Of a stretch of DNA of 34,424 nt, positions 1 to 8,651 are shown one piece after another. The stretch covers positions 1 through 34,424 of the forward strand of contig SVDC01000041.1 in the NCBI GenBank assembly GCA_015058045.1. The letters run 5' to 3'. Position numbers and translations under genes: made by a program. How positions within the stretch are numbered: position 1 is the stretch's first letter; each line of letters opens with the position of its first letter. Source of the DNA: Cellulosilyticum sp. GTDB lineage: Bacteria > Bacillota > Clostridia > Lachnospirales > Cellulosilyticaceae. The notes below the pieces were generated by a model, which saw only the letters and a program-made list of their open reading frames with translations, was not told where the DNA came from and did no database searches.

Positions 1-267
1 CTTAATGAATCGACTGGTTTTATGGTTACTATTTTGTTTTCAAAGTTCATTTGTTTTTCTTTTATCATCGGCATTTGCTGTCGACTCGTATAATAATACA
101 TGATTTGTTTACAGAAGTCAACACCCTTTATATAATTTTATTTTAGTAAGTATCCTTTTTCTCTTTTTTACTTATTATTACTTCAATTTAATATATAAAA
201 AAGACTACTATATCACTTGACCATTATTGTATCTTCTACAGCCTTTGTATAATAGTCTCTTTTATAT
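1..267. other. AT-rich left-edge spacer with no recognised gene
   Basis: This stretch lies downstream of the minus-strand AraC-family gene and runs to the window edge. No open frame with a ribosome binding site is visible on either strand. The only structure I can point to is an imperfect inverted repeat at about 197-262, listed separately. It could be the spacer to a gene outside the window. Confidence 0.5.
197..262 (-). terminator. possible long-loop terminator after the AraC-family gene
   Basis: An imperfect inverted repeat lies just past the AraC stop codon. AGACTATTATA on the minus strand pairs with TATAGTAGTCT with one mismatch, and the distal arm is followed by TTTTTTATA. The loop is about 35 nt, so the call is weak, but the position and U-run fit an intrinsic terminator. 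Confidence 0.35.
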
Positions 268-2532
268 CTAGGTTCTATTTTTTCTCAATTCACTCGGACT
301 AAAGCCATGCATCCTTTTAAATGCTCTTCTGAATGATTGTACGCTATTATATCCTACCTGTTCACTAATATCATTAATATTAACATCTGTTGTCCTTAAT
401 AATTCACAAGCTTTATCTATTCTTTGAGTTTCTACATACTCTGTAAAATTAATTCCTACTTGTTCTTTAAATAAACTTGAAACATATCCTTCGGATATAT
501 TGAAGTTTGATGCAATCATACCTAGTCCCAAATTTGAATTAGCGTAGTTTTCATTAATATATTCTGTGATACGATGTATTAATTTACTTTGTTGGAATTT
601 CTTTTCTTGCCCATACTCTGCACAGAACTGGAAACATACTTCTATAATCTTATCAAAACACTTTTTAATATCTTCTTGATTCTTAGACAGCATAAACTGT
701 TCCATTTCTTCCATTGTGAATTTTGTATCTACCCTTTTTGCCATTTTAAGAATTGTACCCTTTATCTCTACATAAAGCTTATCAATTGTATCATGACTTA
801 ATGTTCTATGTACAAAGTTCTCTGTATAAACCATTTCCCAAAGTTTTTTAATATTTTCCGAATCCCCTTCTTTAGTACAAACCAGCAATTGTTTTTCTAC
901 AGATGGCATATAATAATAAGTTGTTTGGTCAATTTCTAACTCATTATATTCACTGAGTTTTGTCTTTCCTTCTTCAATACCTTTCTTAAGTGCAGATTTA
1001 GATTCATCAAATGCTCTCCATAGTTGTAATAGACTTCTAGCCTCTGAACTAATTCCCCAAGATGGCATTACCATATACTCATTTTGCATCTGCTCATTAA
1101 TTCGATTGATACTTTCTTTGATACTTTCATAGCTCATATCACTTTTTGGTAAAATGATAGTTGTTGTGAGCTGGTCTAAATCATAAAAATACATTTTTTG
1201 GTTCATAACCTTTTGAGTCGCTTCTTGCAATAAAATTTTTAGTAGATTCACATCTTCCATTGTCTGTTCATCTAAATTAAATAGATCATTGTTTCCAAAA
1301 AATCTACAATTCACAACCCAATAAGATTCTGCATCTAATTCTATATGTGTCCTTTGACAAATGTACTGTAATTCTTTCGTCCCTATAAATTCTCCTTTAA
1401 TTAACTTTTGAAATAGCACAGACTCTAAATATGGCTTTTGTTTTTCTATTTCCTCAGAAAGAACCTTTTTCTGAGATACAATTTGCGCTAATGTTCCACT
1501 TAAAGAACTTGTTGAAGCAATCTCTTCAACTTGAATTCCAACTTCCTCATTTAAGTCAAGTAATTGTTTCTTTACTTCTTCTATTGGTCTTCCACTTTTA
1601 TTTGCCATGTAATATGAAATGATAATTCCTATAATAACAGCACCTAAGAAAATGCCCATAATAATTGTTTTTAGATCAGTAAGTTTTTGCATAAAGATAT
1701 GCTCTGGAAGGATTAATGTATAGGTCCATCCTGTTTCTTTAGAAGTAAGTTTAAAAACTGTACTTTCTATACCATTAATATTTTGAGTAAAGATCTCTTC
1801 TTTAGATTCTATTTCAGGGAACATTTCTTCATCGGAAAGTTGTAATAATACTCTTCCTTCTTTATCTTGTATAAATAAATCTGCACCACCATCTATATCT
1901 ACATTAATAAAATACTGTTTAATCTTTTCTTTATCTATACTGCAAATAACTGAACCCTCTATTGCCTTATTACTTCCTATCGGCAAACGTTGAATACACT
2001 TTATCTGATTCTCTGTTGTAATAAACTCTTGAAAATTATCCTTATTCATTAATTGAGCAATCCAATCCTCATAGGAGATATCTTCTTCTAATACCATCTC
2101 ATGATACAGTTGGCTTCTATATAATTCATATCTTGTTACTATGTAATCGGACTTATCTATATATAGGCATAAATCACTTAAAATATCTGTATTAGAATAC
2201 TTAAATATGTATGCTAGCTCTTCTATAACATCAGTTGCATCTTTAAAAAATACATTCTTTTTAACTAACGTCTGATTTGAAAATTTCTCAACTTTATTGT
2301 TATCTGCAATCTGCATCATTAATGAACTAATTGTCTTTACTTGTTCATCAATTAAGTTTTTATTTTGTGTAAGCATTGCTAAATTATTTTGTGTGATTTC
2401 TTCTTTTACAATTTTAAATGTAAACTGATAACTTAATAAGCATACTAATAATGGAATCAGTAAAACTCCAGCATATGAAATCATAAACCTAAAAATTGAA
2501 TTATGTAAGTATAACTTTCTTAAGTTTTTCAT
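268..2532 (-). CDS. membrane-anchored AraC-family regulator (YesS-like), probable pectin-cluster activator
   Basis: A 754-residue transcription factor with a sensor half and a DNA-binding half. One membrane segment is near residues 14-37 and a second near 287-310; between them is an extracellular region of about 250 residues that probably binds ligand (Cache-like by position, not proven). A cytoplasmic linker of about 330 residues follows. The C-terminal 105 residues form a double helix-turn-helix of the AraC/XylS type, with NISEGYVSSLFKEQ and the family signature around DISEQVGYNSVQSFRRAFKR. B. subtilis YesS has the same length and architecture and sits in a pectin/rhamnogalacturonan cluster, so the adjacent GH28 and GH105 genes suggest an analogous role (inference). 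The start has an AAGGAG site 6 nt upstream. A terminator at 2622-2672 separates it from the enzyme operon, so it likely has its own promoter. Confidence 0.88.
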   Translation of the reverse strand: MKNLRKLYLHNSIFRFMISYAGVLLIPLLVCLLSYQFTFKIVKEEITQNNLAMLTQNKNLIDEQVKTISSLMMQIADNNKVEKFSNQTLVKKNVFFKDATDVIEELAYIFKYSNTDILSDLCLYIDKSDYIVTRYELYRSQLYHEMVLEEDISYEDWIAQLMNKDNFQEFITTENQIKCIQRLPIGSNKAIEGSVICSIDKEKIKQYFINVDIDGGADLFIQDKEGRVLLQLSDEEMFPEIESKEEIFTQNINGIESTVFKLTSKETGWTYTLILPEHIFMQKLTDLKTIIMGIFLGAVIIGIIISYYMANKSGRPIEEVKKQLLDLNEEVGIQVEEIASTSSLSGTLAQIVSQKKVLSEEIEKQKPYLESVLFQKLIKGEFIGTKELQYICQRTHIELDAESYWVVNCRFFGNNDLFNLDEQTMEDVNLLKILLQEATQKVMNQKMYFYDLDQLTTTIILPKSDMSYESIKESINRINEQMQNEYMVMPSWGISSEARSLLQLWRAFDESKSALKKGIEEGKTKLSEYNELEIDQTTYYYMPSVEKQLLVCTKEGDSENIKKLWEMVYTENFVHRTLSHDTIDKLYVEIKGTILKMAKRVDTKFTMEEMEQFMLSKNQEDIKKCFDKIIEVCFQFCAEYGQEKKFQQSKLIHRITEYINENYANSNLGLGMIASNFNISEGYVSSLFKEQVGINFTEYVETQRIDKACELLRTTDVNINDISEQVGYNSVQSFRRAFKRMHGFSPSELRKNRT

Positions 2533-2621
2533 TGCCTTCTCCTTACTCTTTATGTTAATAAAACATATCTTCTAAAATTTTACTTTTTTATTGAATATAG
2601 TATATATTATGTATCAAGTCG

Positions 2622-2672
2622 AAAAAAAACACAACAAATAAATTTTTATTTTAATTATTTGTTGTATTTTTT
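2622..2672 (-). terminator. terminator between the GH105 gene and the AraC-family gene
   Basis: ACAACAAATAA (2631-2641) pairs perfectly with TTATTTGTTGT (2655-2665), and A- and T-runs extend the stem on both sides. Read on the minus strand it ends in a run of eight T, fitting termination after the GH105 gene. Its symmetry would allow some bidirectional activity. Confidence 0.7.
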
Positions 2673-2786
2673 CCTATTTTTTTAACTTTTTCTAATTTAC
2701 AAACTTAATTCTATCATATTTTTATACTAAGGTTCTTCCAATAATTATGCCTTCTAAATTATCTTCAGTAATCTCTTTATGTTATC

Positions 2787-3908
2787 TTATTTACGAATTA
2801 CTTCAGTATACGCAAGTAAGAATGGTGCCACACCTTTTGCTTCATTTTCTACTACTGGCTCAGACATGTAATATTCAAATGTTCCATCTCTCATATCTTT
2901 TCCACCAAGTCCTGCTACTAAACAGATACCACCTAATGATAACTCACCATCTTTTTCTGTTAAGTATTTCTTTTCAATGCCATAGAAACCTTTTTCCCCA
3001 TATGCTCTATAGCGTTCTGGAAGGTAACCTAATCTTACACCTTTTAAGATTGCACAGCTGAACATTGCACTACCGCTTGTTTCAAGGTAGTTTTCAGGTC
3101 TATGTCCTTGATCTGGCACTTGATACCACATACCTGTTTCTTCATCTTGGTATTTAAGCATACTATCAACTAACTCATGGAACATTGACATTAGTTTACG
3201 ATATTCATAGAAGATTTGTTCATCCATTTCTTCTAAAGTATCTACAAGTGCCATTGCAAACCAGCCTAATGAACGAAGCCAATAGTTCTTTGAAAGCCCT
3301 GTTTCTTTATCACACCAGAACATTTCTCTAGATTCATCAATTGCATGATAGTATAAACCTGTCTCTGAGTTTTTCATATTTTTTTCTACATTAAGGAATT
3401 GACGATAGATATCCATGTAGTTACCCATTTTGTTAAATCTAGTTTCATATGCCATATAGAATGGTTGCGTCATATAAAGCCCATCAAGCCATACTTGGTT
3501 TGGATAAATCAATTTATGCCAGAAGTTACCTGATACTGTACGTGATTGACCTTTTAATTGATCATAAAGTGTATCGATTGCTTTTCTATATTTTTCTTTT
3601 CCTGTCAAGTCATAAAGTTTATAAAGGTTTTTACCTGCATTAATGTTATCTAAATTATATTCTTCTTTATCATAGAATTTAATATTACCATCTTCTTCAA
3701 TATAGAAGCTTGTAAAGTCATCTGCAAATTGAAGATACTTCTCTTCTTTTGTAATATCATACATTGCTAAAATAGCTGTAATCATACATCCATCAATATA
3801 GTTCCAAGATGCCCCTTTACCTTGACGGATTTTTTCAATGTTCCAGATTGGTTTATCTGGTGTACTCTTTTCAATTAATTCATCTATATATTGTCTAATT
3901 CTATCCAT
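2787..3908 (-). CDS. GH105 unsaturated rhamnogalacturonyl hydrolase (YteR/YesR family)
   Basis: A 373-residue cytoplasmic enzyme that should remove the unsaturated uronic acid from oligosaccharides produced by pectin or rhamnogalacturonan lyases. It has the (alpha/alpha)6-barrel character of GH105. Asp87 in NLDNIN and Asp142 in VWLDGLYM fall almost exactly where B. subtilis YteR has its two essential aspartates (88 and 143). No signal peptide is present, consistent with action on imported di- or oligosaccharides. The ATG is preceded by AGGGGG. It lies 12 bp downstream of the GH28 gene and is the last gene of the operon, followed by the hairpin at 2622-2672. Family assignment is firm; the exact preference (rhamnogalacturonan or unsaturated galacturonan) is not decided by the sequence. 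Confidence 0.92.
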   Translation of the reverse strand: MDRIRQYIDELIEKSTPDKPIWNIEKIRQGKGASWNYIDGCMITAILAMYDITKEEKYLQFADDFTSFYIEEDGNIKFYDKEEYNLDNINAGKNLYKLYDLTGKEKYRKAIDTLYDQLKGQSRTVSGNFWHKLIYPNQVWLDGLYMTQPFYMAYETRFNKMGNYMDIYRQFLNVEKNMKNSETGLYYHAIDESREMFWCDKETGLSKNYWLRSLGWFAMALVDTLEEMDEQIFYEYRKLMSMFHELVDSMLKYQDEETGMWYQVPDQGHRPENYLETSGSAMFSCAILKGVRLGYLPERYRAYGEKGFYGIEKKYLTEKDGELSLGGICLVAGLGGKDMRDGTFEYYMSEPVVENEAKGVAPFLLAYTEVIRK

Positions 3909-3920
3909 TTTTATATCCCC

Positions 3921-5480
3921 CTATTTTTCAATTACACATGCTACTGATTCAATATCTTTTTCTTTGCCTTCAAAACCTGCTAATTTTACATTATCTAATG
4001 TCAATTTATTAACGTGTCTTGCAAAGATACCCATTTTTTTAACTGGGTCTAAATAACTCATCATAGCTGGTTCTCCAGCCTTAGCATCCTCTTTAAAATC
4101 AAATCTAATATTTTCAAGTTTAACCTCTTCAATAGGGCTTTCTGGAAGACCATAGAAGAATGATGCTGCTACTTCTGCATTGTGACAAACAATATCTGTA
4201 AATGTTAACTGTTTAATTGCTGGTGTCATATCATCAACTGGTAAAGCCTCTTTACTCCATACATATTCGCTCTTACCATCTGGATCACAGAAGTAATACA
4301 TATTAATAACAAATGGTGTTAATACGCCATCCATTTCAATATTGCTAAAGTGAATCTGATCTAAGATAGAATCTTTCCCTCTACCACGACGTGTTTTAAT
4401 ACGAAGTCCTCTATCTGTTTCTCTAAATAGACATTGAGATACATTAATATTTCTTACTCCACCTGCAATCTCACTACCTACTACTACTGAACCATGACCT
4501 TTTTCCATGATACAGTTTCTAATTGTAAAGTTTTCAGATGGCTTTTTGAACTTTTTACCCATGAAGAGTTTTCCTGATTTAATAGCAATACAGTCATCTC
4601 CAACAGAAATTTTTACCCCAATAATATCTACATTCGTACATGATTCTGGATCAATACCATCTGTATTATGGGAATTATATGGATTAGTAATTTCCATATC
4701 TAAGAACTTAATATCTTCTGAGAAATAAGGATGCATTGTCCATGATGGTGAGTTCTGTACTCTCACACCTTGAAGTACAATGTTTTTACAGTTATTTAAG
4801 AATAACATACGTGGACGCCATGCACGTTTTTTATTCTTAACATCAATCCACCAATCACCATTATGTGCATTTCCTTCTAATGTTCCCTTACCAATGATTC
4901 TTACATCTTCTACATTAATCCCTGTAATAAGAGATGCCATTGAAGTAAGTGGATTCCCTTCCCATGAGCCTAAATAGTATTCATCTTGTTCATCTGTATG
5001 TAATGTATATCCTGGAAGAATAGGATACTTATTTCTATCTGTTGTGCCTAAAAGAATAGCATTTTCATCTAATTCAATAGTAATATGGCTCTTTAAGAAT
5101 AATGGACCTGTTAAATATGTACCTTCTGGAATATAAACTGTCCCATGATCTGGACATGCAAGAATAGTTGCTTGAAGCATACTTGTATCATCTGCCTCGC
5201 CATCACCTACTGCTCCAAATTTCTTTACATTTAAACGTACAAGTTCAGTATCTGTAGTAAATTTGTGTGCTGCGTGCATTTCTTTTTCTATTCCGATTGC
5301 TACTTCATATTCTGTATTTGGATTAAGTCCATATACACTAAATACATTTTTTGTCTCGTTTTCAATTACGCATGCCCCATTAAGATAAACATTATAACTT
5401 TCTTTTGAAAAATAAATATCTTGATTCACTAATTCAGCTGTAAAACTTCTACATGTCTTTTGAATAATCTTAAATTCCAT
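3921..5480 (-). CDS. GH28 polygalacturonase / exo-galacturonosidase, cytoplasmic
   Basis: A 519-residue glycoside hydrolase family 28 protein, which cleaves alpha-1,4-galacturonan. Residues 1-80 look like a small fibronectin-type-III-like domain, followed from about 84 (KKFGAVGDG) by the right-handed beta-helix. All four GH28 signatures are visible: NTDGID (272-277), GDDCIAIKSG with the catalytic aspartate pair 295-296, GHGSVVVG with His329, and RIK at 360-362. There is no signal peptide, which together with the N-terminal domain favours an exo-acting enzyme on imported oligogalacturonides (inference). The start has an AAGAGG site. It lies 84 bp after the SGNH hydrolase and 12 bp before GH105, so the three are probably cotranscribed. 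Confidence 0.93.
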   Translation of the reverse strand: MEFKIIQKTCRSFTAELVNQDIYFSKESYNVYLNGACVIENETKNVFSVYGLNPNTEYEVAIGIEKEMHAAHKFTTDTELVRLNVKKFGAVGDGEADDTSMLQATILACPDHGTVYIPEGTYLTGPLFLKSHITIELDENAILLGTTDRNKYPILPGYTLHTDEQDEYYLGSWEGNPLTSMASLITGINVEDVRIIGKGTLEGNAHNGDWWIDVKNKKRAWRPRMLFLNNCKNIVLQGVRVQNSPSWTMHPYFSEDIKFLDMEITNPYNSHNTDGIDPESCTNVDIIGVKISVGDDCIAIKSGKLFMGKKFKKPSENFTIRNCIMEKGHGSVVVGSEIAGGVRNINVSQCLFRETDRGLRIKTRRGRGKDSILDQIHFSNIEMDGVLTPFVINMYYFCDPDGKSEYVWSKEALPVDDMTPAIKQLTFTDIVCHNAEVAASFFYGLPESPIEEVKLENIRFDFKEDAKAGEPAMMSYLDPVKKMGIFARHVNKLTLDNVKLAGFEGKEKDIESVACVIEK

Positions 5481-5564
5481 TTCTAAACCTCTTTCTTTAT
5501 ATATTAAAATGATTTTCTTATCATTCTATATGTACATGTTCTATCATTTTTATTGACTCTCAAA

Positions 5565-7457
5565 CTATCTTTCTACTGTCTTCATACTTGCTTTAGCAAC
5601 TTGAACCTTATGTCCTTCACTATAAATTCTAAGTTCCACACAATCTGTATAAGCAGGTAATACCACATCAAAGTTTACTTTCTTCCAATGCATCCCCACT
5701 CTTTTTCTTTGTGTAAAGGTTTTTCCGTTATACACCATATCTAAGCAAAGTTCAGCATAATCATAGCTCGACTTGGTAATCTTACATTTGCTATAATCAT
5801 CTTCTGGATTAAATATTTCCGGGAAATATCTTGCCACTATCATTACTTGAGCATCTCTTGTTTCCTCATCCATACTATAGCCTATCACTTGACTCAACTT
5901 TTGCTCTTTAAATACCTCTACACTTCCTAGGCATCCTTTAGGTAGGCATCCATCCGCTGGAACATAGGCCTGTATTTCTTTAGAACTTTTCCATCCCTTC
6001 AGCTGTGCTTCATTTCCCATAAGGCCATATGGAATCATTTCATTTCCTTTTGCTTTTTTCTTCTCAAAATGAACTGATTTATAAACTTTATCTTCTACAC
6101 CATCCCACTCTACATTAACTGTTGTTAAATCAAATTTTCCTGATTTAGTAACAATAAAGTGAACTTTATCATAATCTACTGTTCTCGCCAGTAATTCTTT
6201 TGGAATAATATACTTGCCATCTTGGTGTTCAAGTTTTATATAATGTCCAACTTGTGCCTTTCCTCGTGGGTAATCATTTGAAAAACCAATTGCTGTATAT
6301 GGATATGGAATTTGCTCTGCTCCCTCACCGCTTACTTTAGTCAGATTTCCAGGAATATTAGTTGCTATTCTTGGATAAGGTAATGCTAAAATAGCCTCAT
6401 CCGTTACTTCCATAACAGTAAATATCTTATCTTTAAAATGTGGATTATCACTGATATATGTATCGCCTACTTTTACACCATAATCCTCTTCTATATCAAA
6501 ACGTTGATAAAAGGTTGGTGTTGGGTAAGGTGCTTTAAGTATATCTTTAACATAAACTTCTGCTTCTACTTCACCTAAATCTAAAGCAACATACTCTAAC
6601 CCTAATGAAGAACTAGGTAATACTGCTGAAATCAGAGCCACATCTTCAAATTCAACTACTTCACCATTTTGTAGTTTTAAATACTCACTTGTAACTGGAG
6701 CATGCTCAGCTGAAGTCACATCATCTACTCGTCTCTCATCTACTAAACAGTTATGTCCCACATTAATCTCTTTAAAAAGCCTAGCTCTTTCTTCATTTGT
6801 ATTGAAAATGAGCTCATCTATACTTTTAAATTTTTCTCTTAATCTAAAGAGTTTAAGACTTTGTCTCGGTCTTGGTAGTTGATTTAGATAAACTTCAATG
6901 TTATCTCCTAATAAATGATTACTTCTTGTTCCTGGATGTGTTCCACTCCAAAATGGAACAAAATCTGTTCCTCTTGTCTCATTTACATCATCTATAATAT
7001 CTACAAATTCACAGTCATATTCTTGTGCTATTTGCTTTAATCCAATTTGTAATCCTGGACCAAAGTTCGTATGATACTCTGTTGCAATGATAGGAATTGC
7101 CCCTAATCCCTTTACCGTCTCTATCGTTGCCCTTAAATCATTTAAGTATTGCTCTTCATCCATATATTTTAAGTCATTTGTATAACTTACAAAGAAAGCA
7201 AATTTAGGTCTAATATCTGTCCATGAGAGTTTGTCATGATAAATCGGTATATGTTTTCTGATACGATCTAGATTTCCTCTATAAGTATCTCCTGACTTAG
7301 CAAAATTTTCATAATTGTAATCCGAAAATAAGCTGAGTTTACAAATATAGGCTTTTCCTTCTACACTAAAATGACTTTCTGTATAGCTATCACCTATAAA
7401 ACCAATCTTATCTGCATGAGCTATATCTAGCACTTTATATGCTTTTTTACTTTCCAA
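5565..7457 (-). CDS. SGNH/GDSL-type hydrolase, candidate pectin-oligosaccharide esterase
   Basis: A 630-residue protein that opens the pectin operon. The first 190 residues are an SGNH-hydrolase fold: nucleophile block GDSYTES with Ser24, a glycine block around Gly56 (AKSGDTY), Asn94 in SYTNDL, and a C-terminal His174 in SGTHPG. The aspartate usually three residues before that histidine is Ser171 here. Residues 190-630 are beta-rich and I do not recognise them. No signal peptide is seen. The start is TTG, supported by AAAGGAGGG 7 nt upstream and no nearby in-frame ATG. Operon membership with GH28 and GH105 suggests removal of acetyl or methyl esters from pectic oligomers, but the substrate is inferred from context only. 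Confidence 0.75.
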   Translation of the reverse strand: MESKKAYKVLDIAHADKIGFIGDSYTESHFSVEGKAYICKLSLFSDYNYENFAKSGDTYRGNLDRIRKHIPIYHDKLSWTDIRPKFAFFVSYTNDLKYMDEEQYLNDLRATIETVKGLGAIPIIATEYHTNFGPGLQIGLKQIAQEYDCEFVDIIDDVNETRGTDFVPFWSGTHPGTRSNHLLGDNIEVYLNQLPRPRQSLKLFRLREKFKSIDELIFNTNEERARLFKEINVGHNCLVDERRVDDVTSAEHAPVTSEYLKLQNGEVVEFEDVALISAVLPSSSLGLEYVALDLGEVEAEVYVKDILKAPYPTPTFYQRFDIEEDYGVKVGDTYISDNPHFKDKIFTVMEVTDEAILALPYPRIATNIPGNLTKVSGEGAEQIPYPYTAIGFSNDYPRGKAQVGHYIKLEHQDGKYIIPKELLARTVDYDKVHFIVTKSGKFDLTTVNVEWDGVEDKVYKSVHFEKKKAKGNEMIPYGLMGNEAQLKGWKSSKEIQAYVPADGCLPKGCLGSVEVFKEQKLSQVIGYSMDEETRDAQVMIVARYFPEIFNPEDDYSKCKITKSSYDYAELCLDMVYNGKTFTQRKRVGMHWKKVNFDVVLPAYTDCVELRIYSEGHKVQVAKASMKTVER

Positions 7458-7518
7458 TAGTAAGCCCTCCTTTGGTCTAAACTCATACTTTTATTTCTAT
7501 CATCATCTCATATTTTTA

Positions 7519-7554
7519 TTTAGATTTCTATGTGATATTTAGTTAAAATCTAAA
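7519..7554 (-). promoter_or_regulatory. inverted repeat overlapping the pectin-operon -10, candidate operator
   Basis: TTTAGATTT (7519-7527) and AAATCTAAA (7546-7554) form a perfect 9-bp inverted repeat with an 18-nt spacer. One arm overlaps the proposed -10 box at 7547-7552. It could bind a regulator or form a leader hairpin; there is no direct evidence for either. Confidence 0.35.
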
Positions 7555-7575
7555 AATTTTATATAATGTTGTCAT
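7547..7575 (-). promoter_or_regulatory. candidate promoter of the pectin operon
   Basis: On the minus strand ATGACA (7570-7575) and TAGATT (7547-7552) are 17 nt apart, matching a sigma-A promoter at 5/6 and 4/6 positions. It lies about 90 nt upstream of the TTG start of the SGNH hydrolase gene. Confidence 0.4.
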
Positions 7576-7628
7576 GAATTTTAAAGCTATTTGTATAATC
7601 CTATATTACTCATTTTTATATTTCGGGC

Positions 7629-7712
7629 AAAAAAAATACTATTTTTAAATTCTGAACTACCTACTGCATCCCCATACCTAGTAATTCTTCCTTTTAAAAA
7701 TAGTATAAAAAA
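7629..7712 (-). terminator. long-loop terminator after the response regulator
   Basis: ATACTATTTTTAAA (7636-7649) pairs perfectly over 14 bp with TTTAAAAATAGTAT (7693-7706). Read on the minus strand the distal arm runs into eight T and then GCCC. The 43-nt loop is not random: GAATTAC and GTAGTTC inside it can form a further 7-bp stem around a purine-rich 20-nt loop. It probably ends the operon of the response regulator. Confidence 0.65.
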
Positions 7713-7824
7713 TAATTATTATTTACGTTCATCTCGAGATAGTCTACTTACTTATTCTTCCATAATAATCTATTCCTTTTCCATAAATCCTTTAAGTGTA
7801 CATAAGCTCATAGACTCTCCCGAA

Positions 7825-8517
7825 CTACTCTCCGAATTTATATCCCACGCCCCATACGGTGAATATATAGTCTGGAATTCTAGGATTATCTTCTATCTTT
7901 TCTCTAAGCTTTCTTATATGTACCATTACGGTATTATTATTATCAAAATATTCCTGACCCCAAACACGTTCATAAATAGTCTCTATCTTAAAAACAATAC
8001 CTTTGTTTACCCAAAGGAGTTTTAAAATATTAAATTCAGTAGGTGTTAAATTAATCTCTATCGTTCCCTTATAAACTTTTCCTGTTTCAAGATTCATTTT
8101 TAGCACACCTTCCTCTAACACTTTTTGGCTAGAGGTACTGGTATTTAATTTTTTAAAACGCCTTAATTGGGCCTTCACTCTAGCAATTAGCTCTAATGGA
8201 TTAAAGGGTTTTGTTAAATAGTCATCTGCTCCTACTGATAATCCTAATATCTTATCAATATCTTCAACCTTAGCTGATAACATAATAATTGGTGTATTAT
8301 TCTGTTCTCTGATTTTGATACAAGCATCAATACCATTTACTACAGGCATCATAATATCGAGGATAATCAGATCTATTTTTCTTTCCTCTGTTAATTTAAT
8401 TGCCTCTAAGCCTGTTGATGCCATAATAACCTCATAGCCTTCATTCTTCAGATAAATTTCGATTAACTCTCTAATTTCTTTTTCATCGTCTACTATGAGT
8501 ATTGTTTCTTTATCCAT
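7825..8517 (-). CDS. OmpR/PhoB-family response regulator
   Basis: A 230-residue two-component regulator. The receiver domain (1-120) has the acidic pocket DDE (10-12), the phosphoacceptor Asp54 in LILDIMMP and Lys103 in LTKPF. The C-terminal winged helix (about 130-230) has the typical VMVHIRKLREKIE recognition helix and a final GVGYKFGE hairpin. AGAGGTG precedes the ATG. It is 134 bp downstream of the sensor kinase, whereas in most such pairs the regulator comes first and the genes touch. It probably controls the membrane-protein operon upstream, but its targets cannot be read here. Confidence 0.92.
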   Translation of the reverse strand: MDKETILIVDDEKEIRELIEIYLKNEGYEVIMASTGLEAIKLTEERKIDLIILDIMMPVVNGIDACIKIREQNNTPIIMLSAKVEDIDKILGLSVGADDYLTKPFNPLELIARVKAQLRRFKKLNTSTSSQKVLEEGVLKMNLETGKVYKGTIEINLTPTEFNILKLLWVNKGIVFKIETIYERVWGQEYFDNNNTVMVHIRKLREKIEDNPRIPDYIFTVWGVGYKFGE

Positions 8518-8651
8518 CTCTTCACCTCTTCTAGAGATTTATTCTATGAGCCTTATCTACATAAAAGGACATATTAATTATATGCCACCTTAAATATCGA
8601 TTGATAATTTTTATAATTTCTTTACATCTATATACACTTATTAATCTTAAT

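Larger units (their letters stand above)
7458..7824. other. intergenic region between the response regulator and the pectin operon
   Basis: This 367-nt spacer separates two minus-strand operons. It holds the long-loop terminator at 7629-7712, and nearer the pectin operon the candidate promoter and inverted repeat. An open frame on the plus strand overlaps it, but it runs antisense through the response regulator gene and lacks a ribosome binding site, so I do not call it. Confidence 0.6.

Noticed and set aside
7629..7712. Known riboswitch in the leader of the pectin operon
   Set aside because: I compared it from memory with the conserved cores of common classes (c-di-GMP, ZTP, fluoride, preQ1, SAM, T-box) and none fits; kept only as a structured terminator.
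7591..8025. A 144-residue plus-strand frame
   Set aside because: It runs antisense through the response regulator and across the terminator, has no ribosome site, and its composition reflects the complementary gene.
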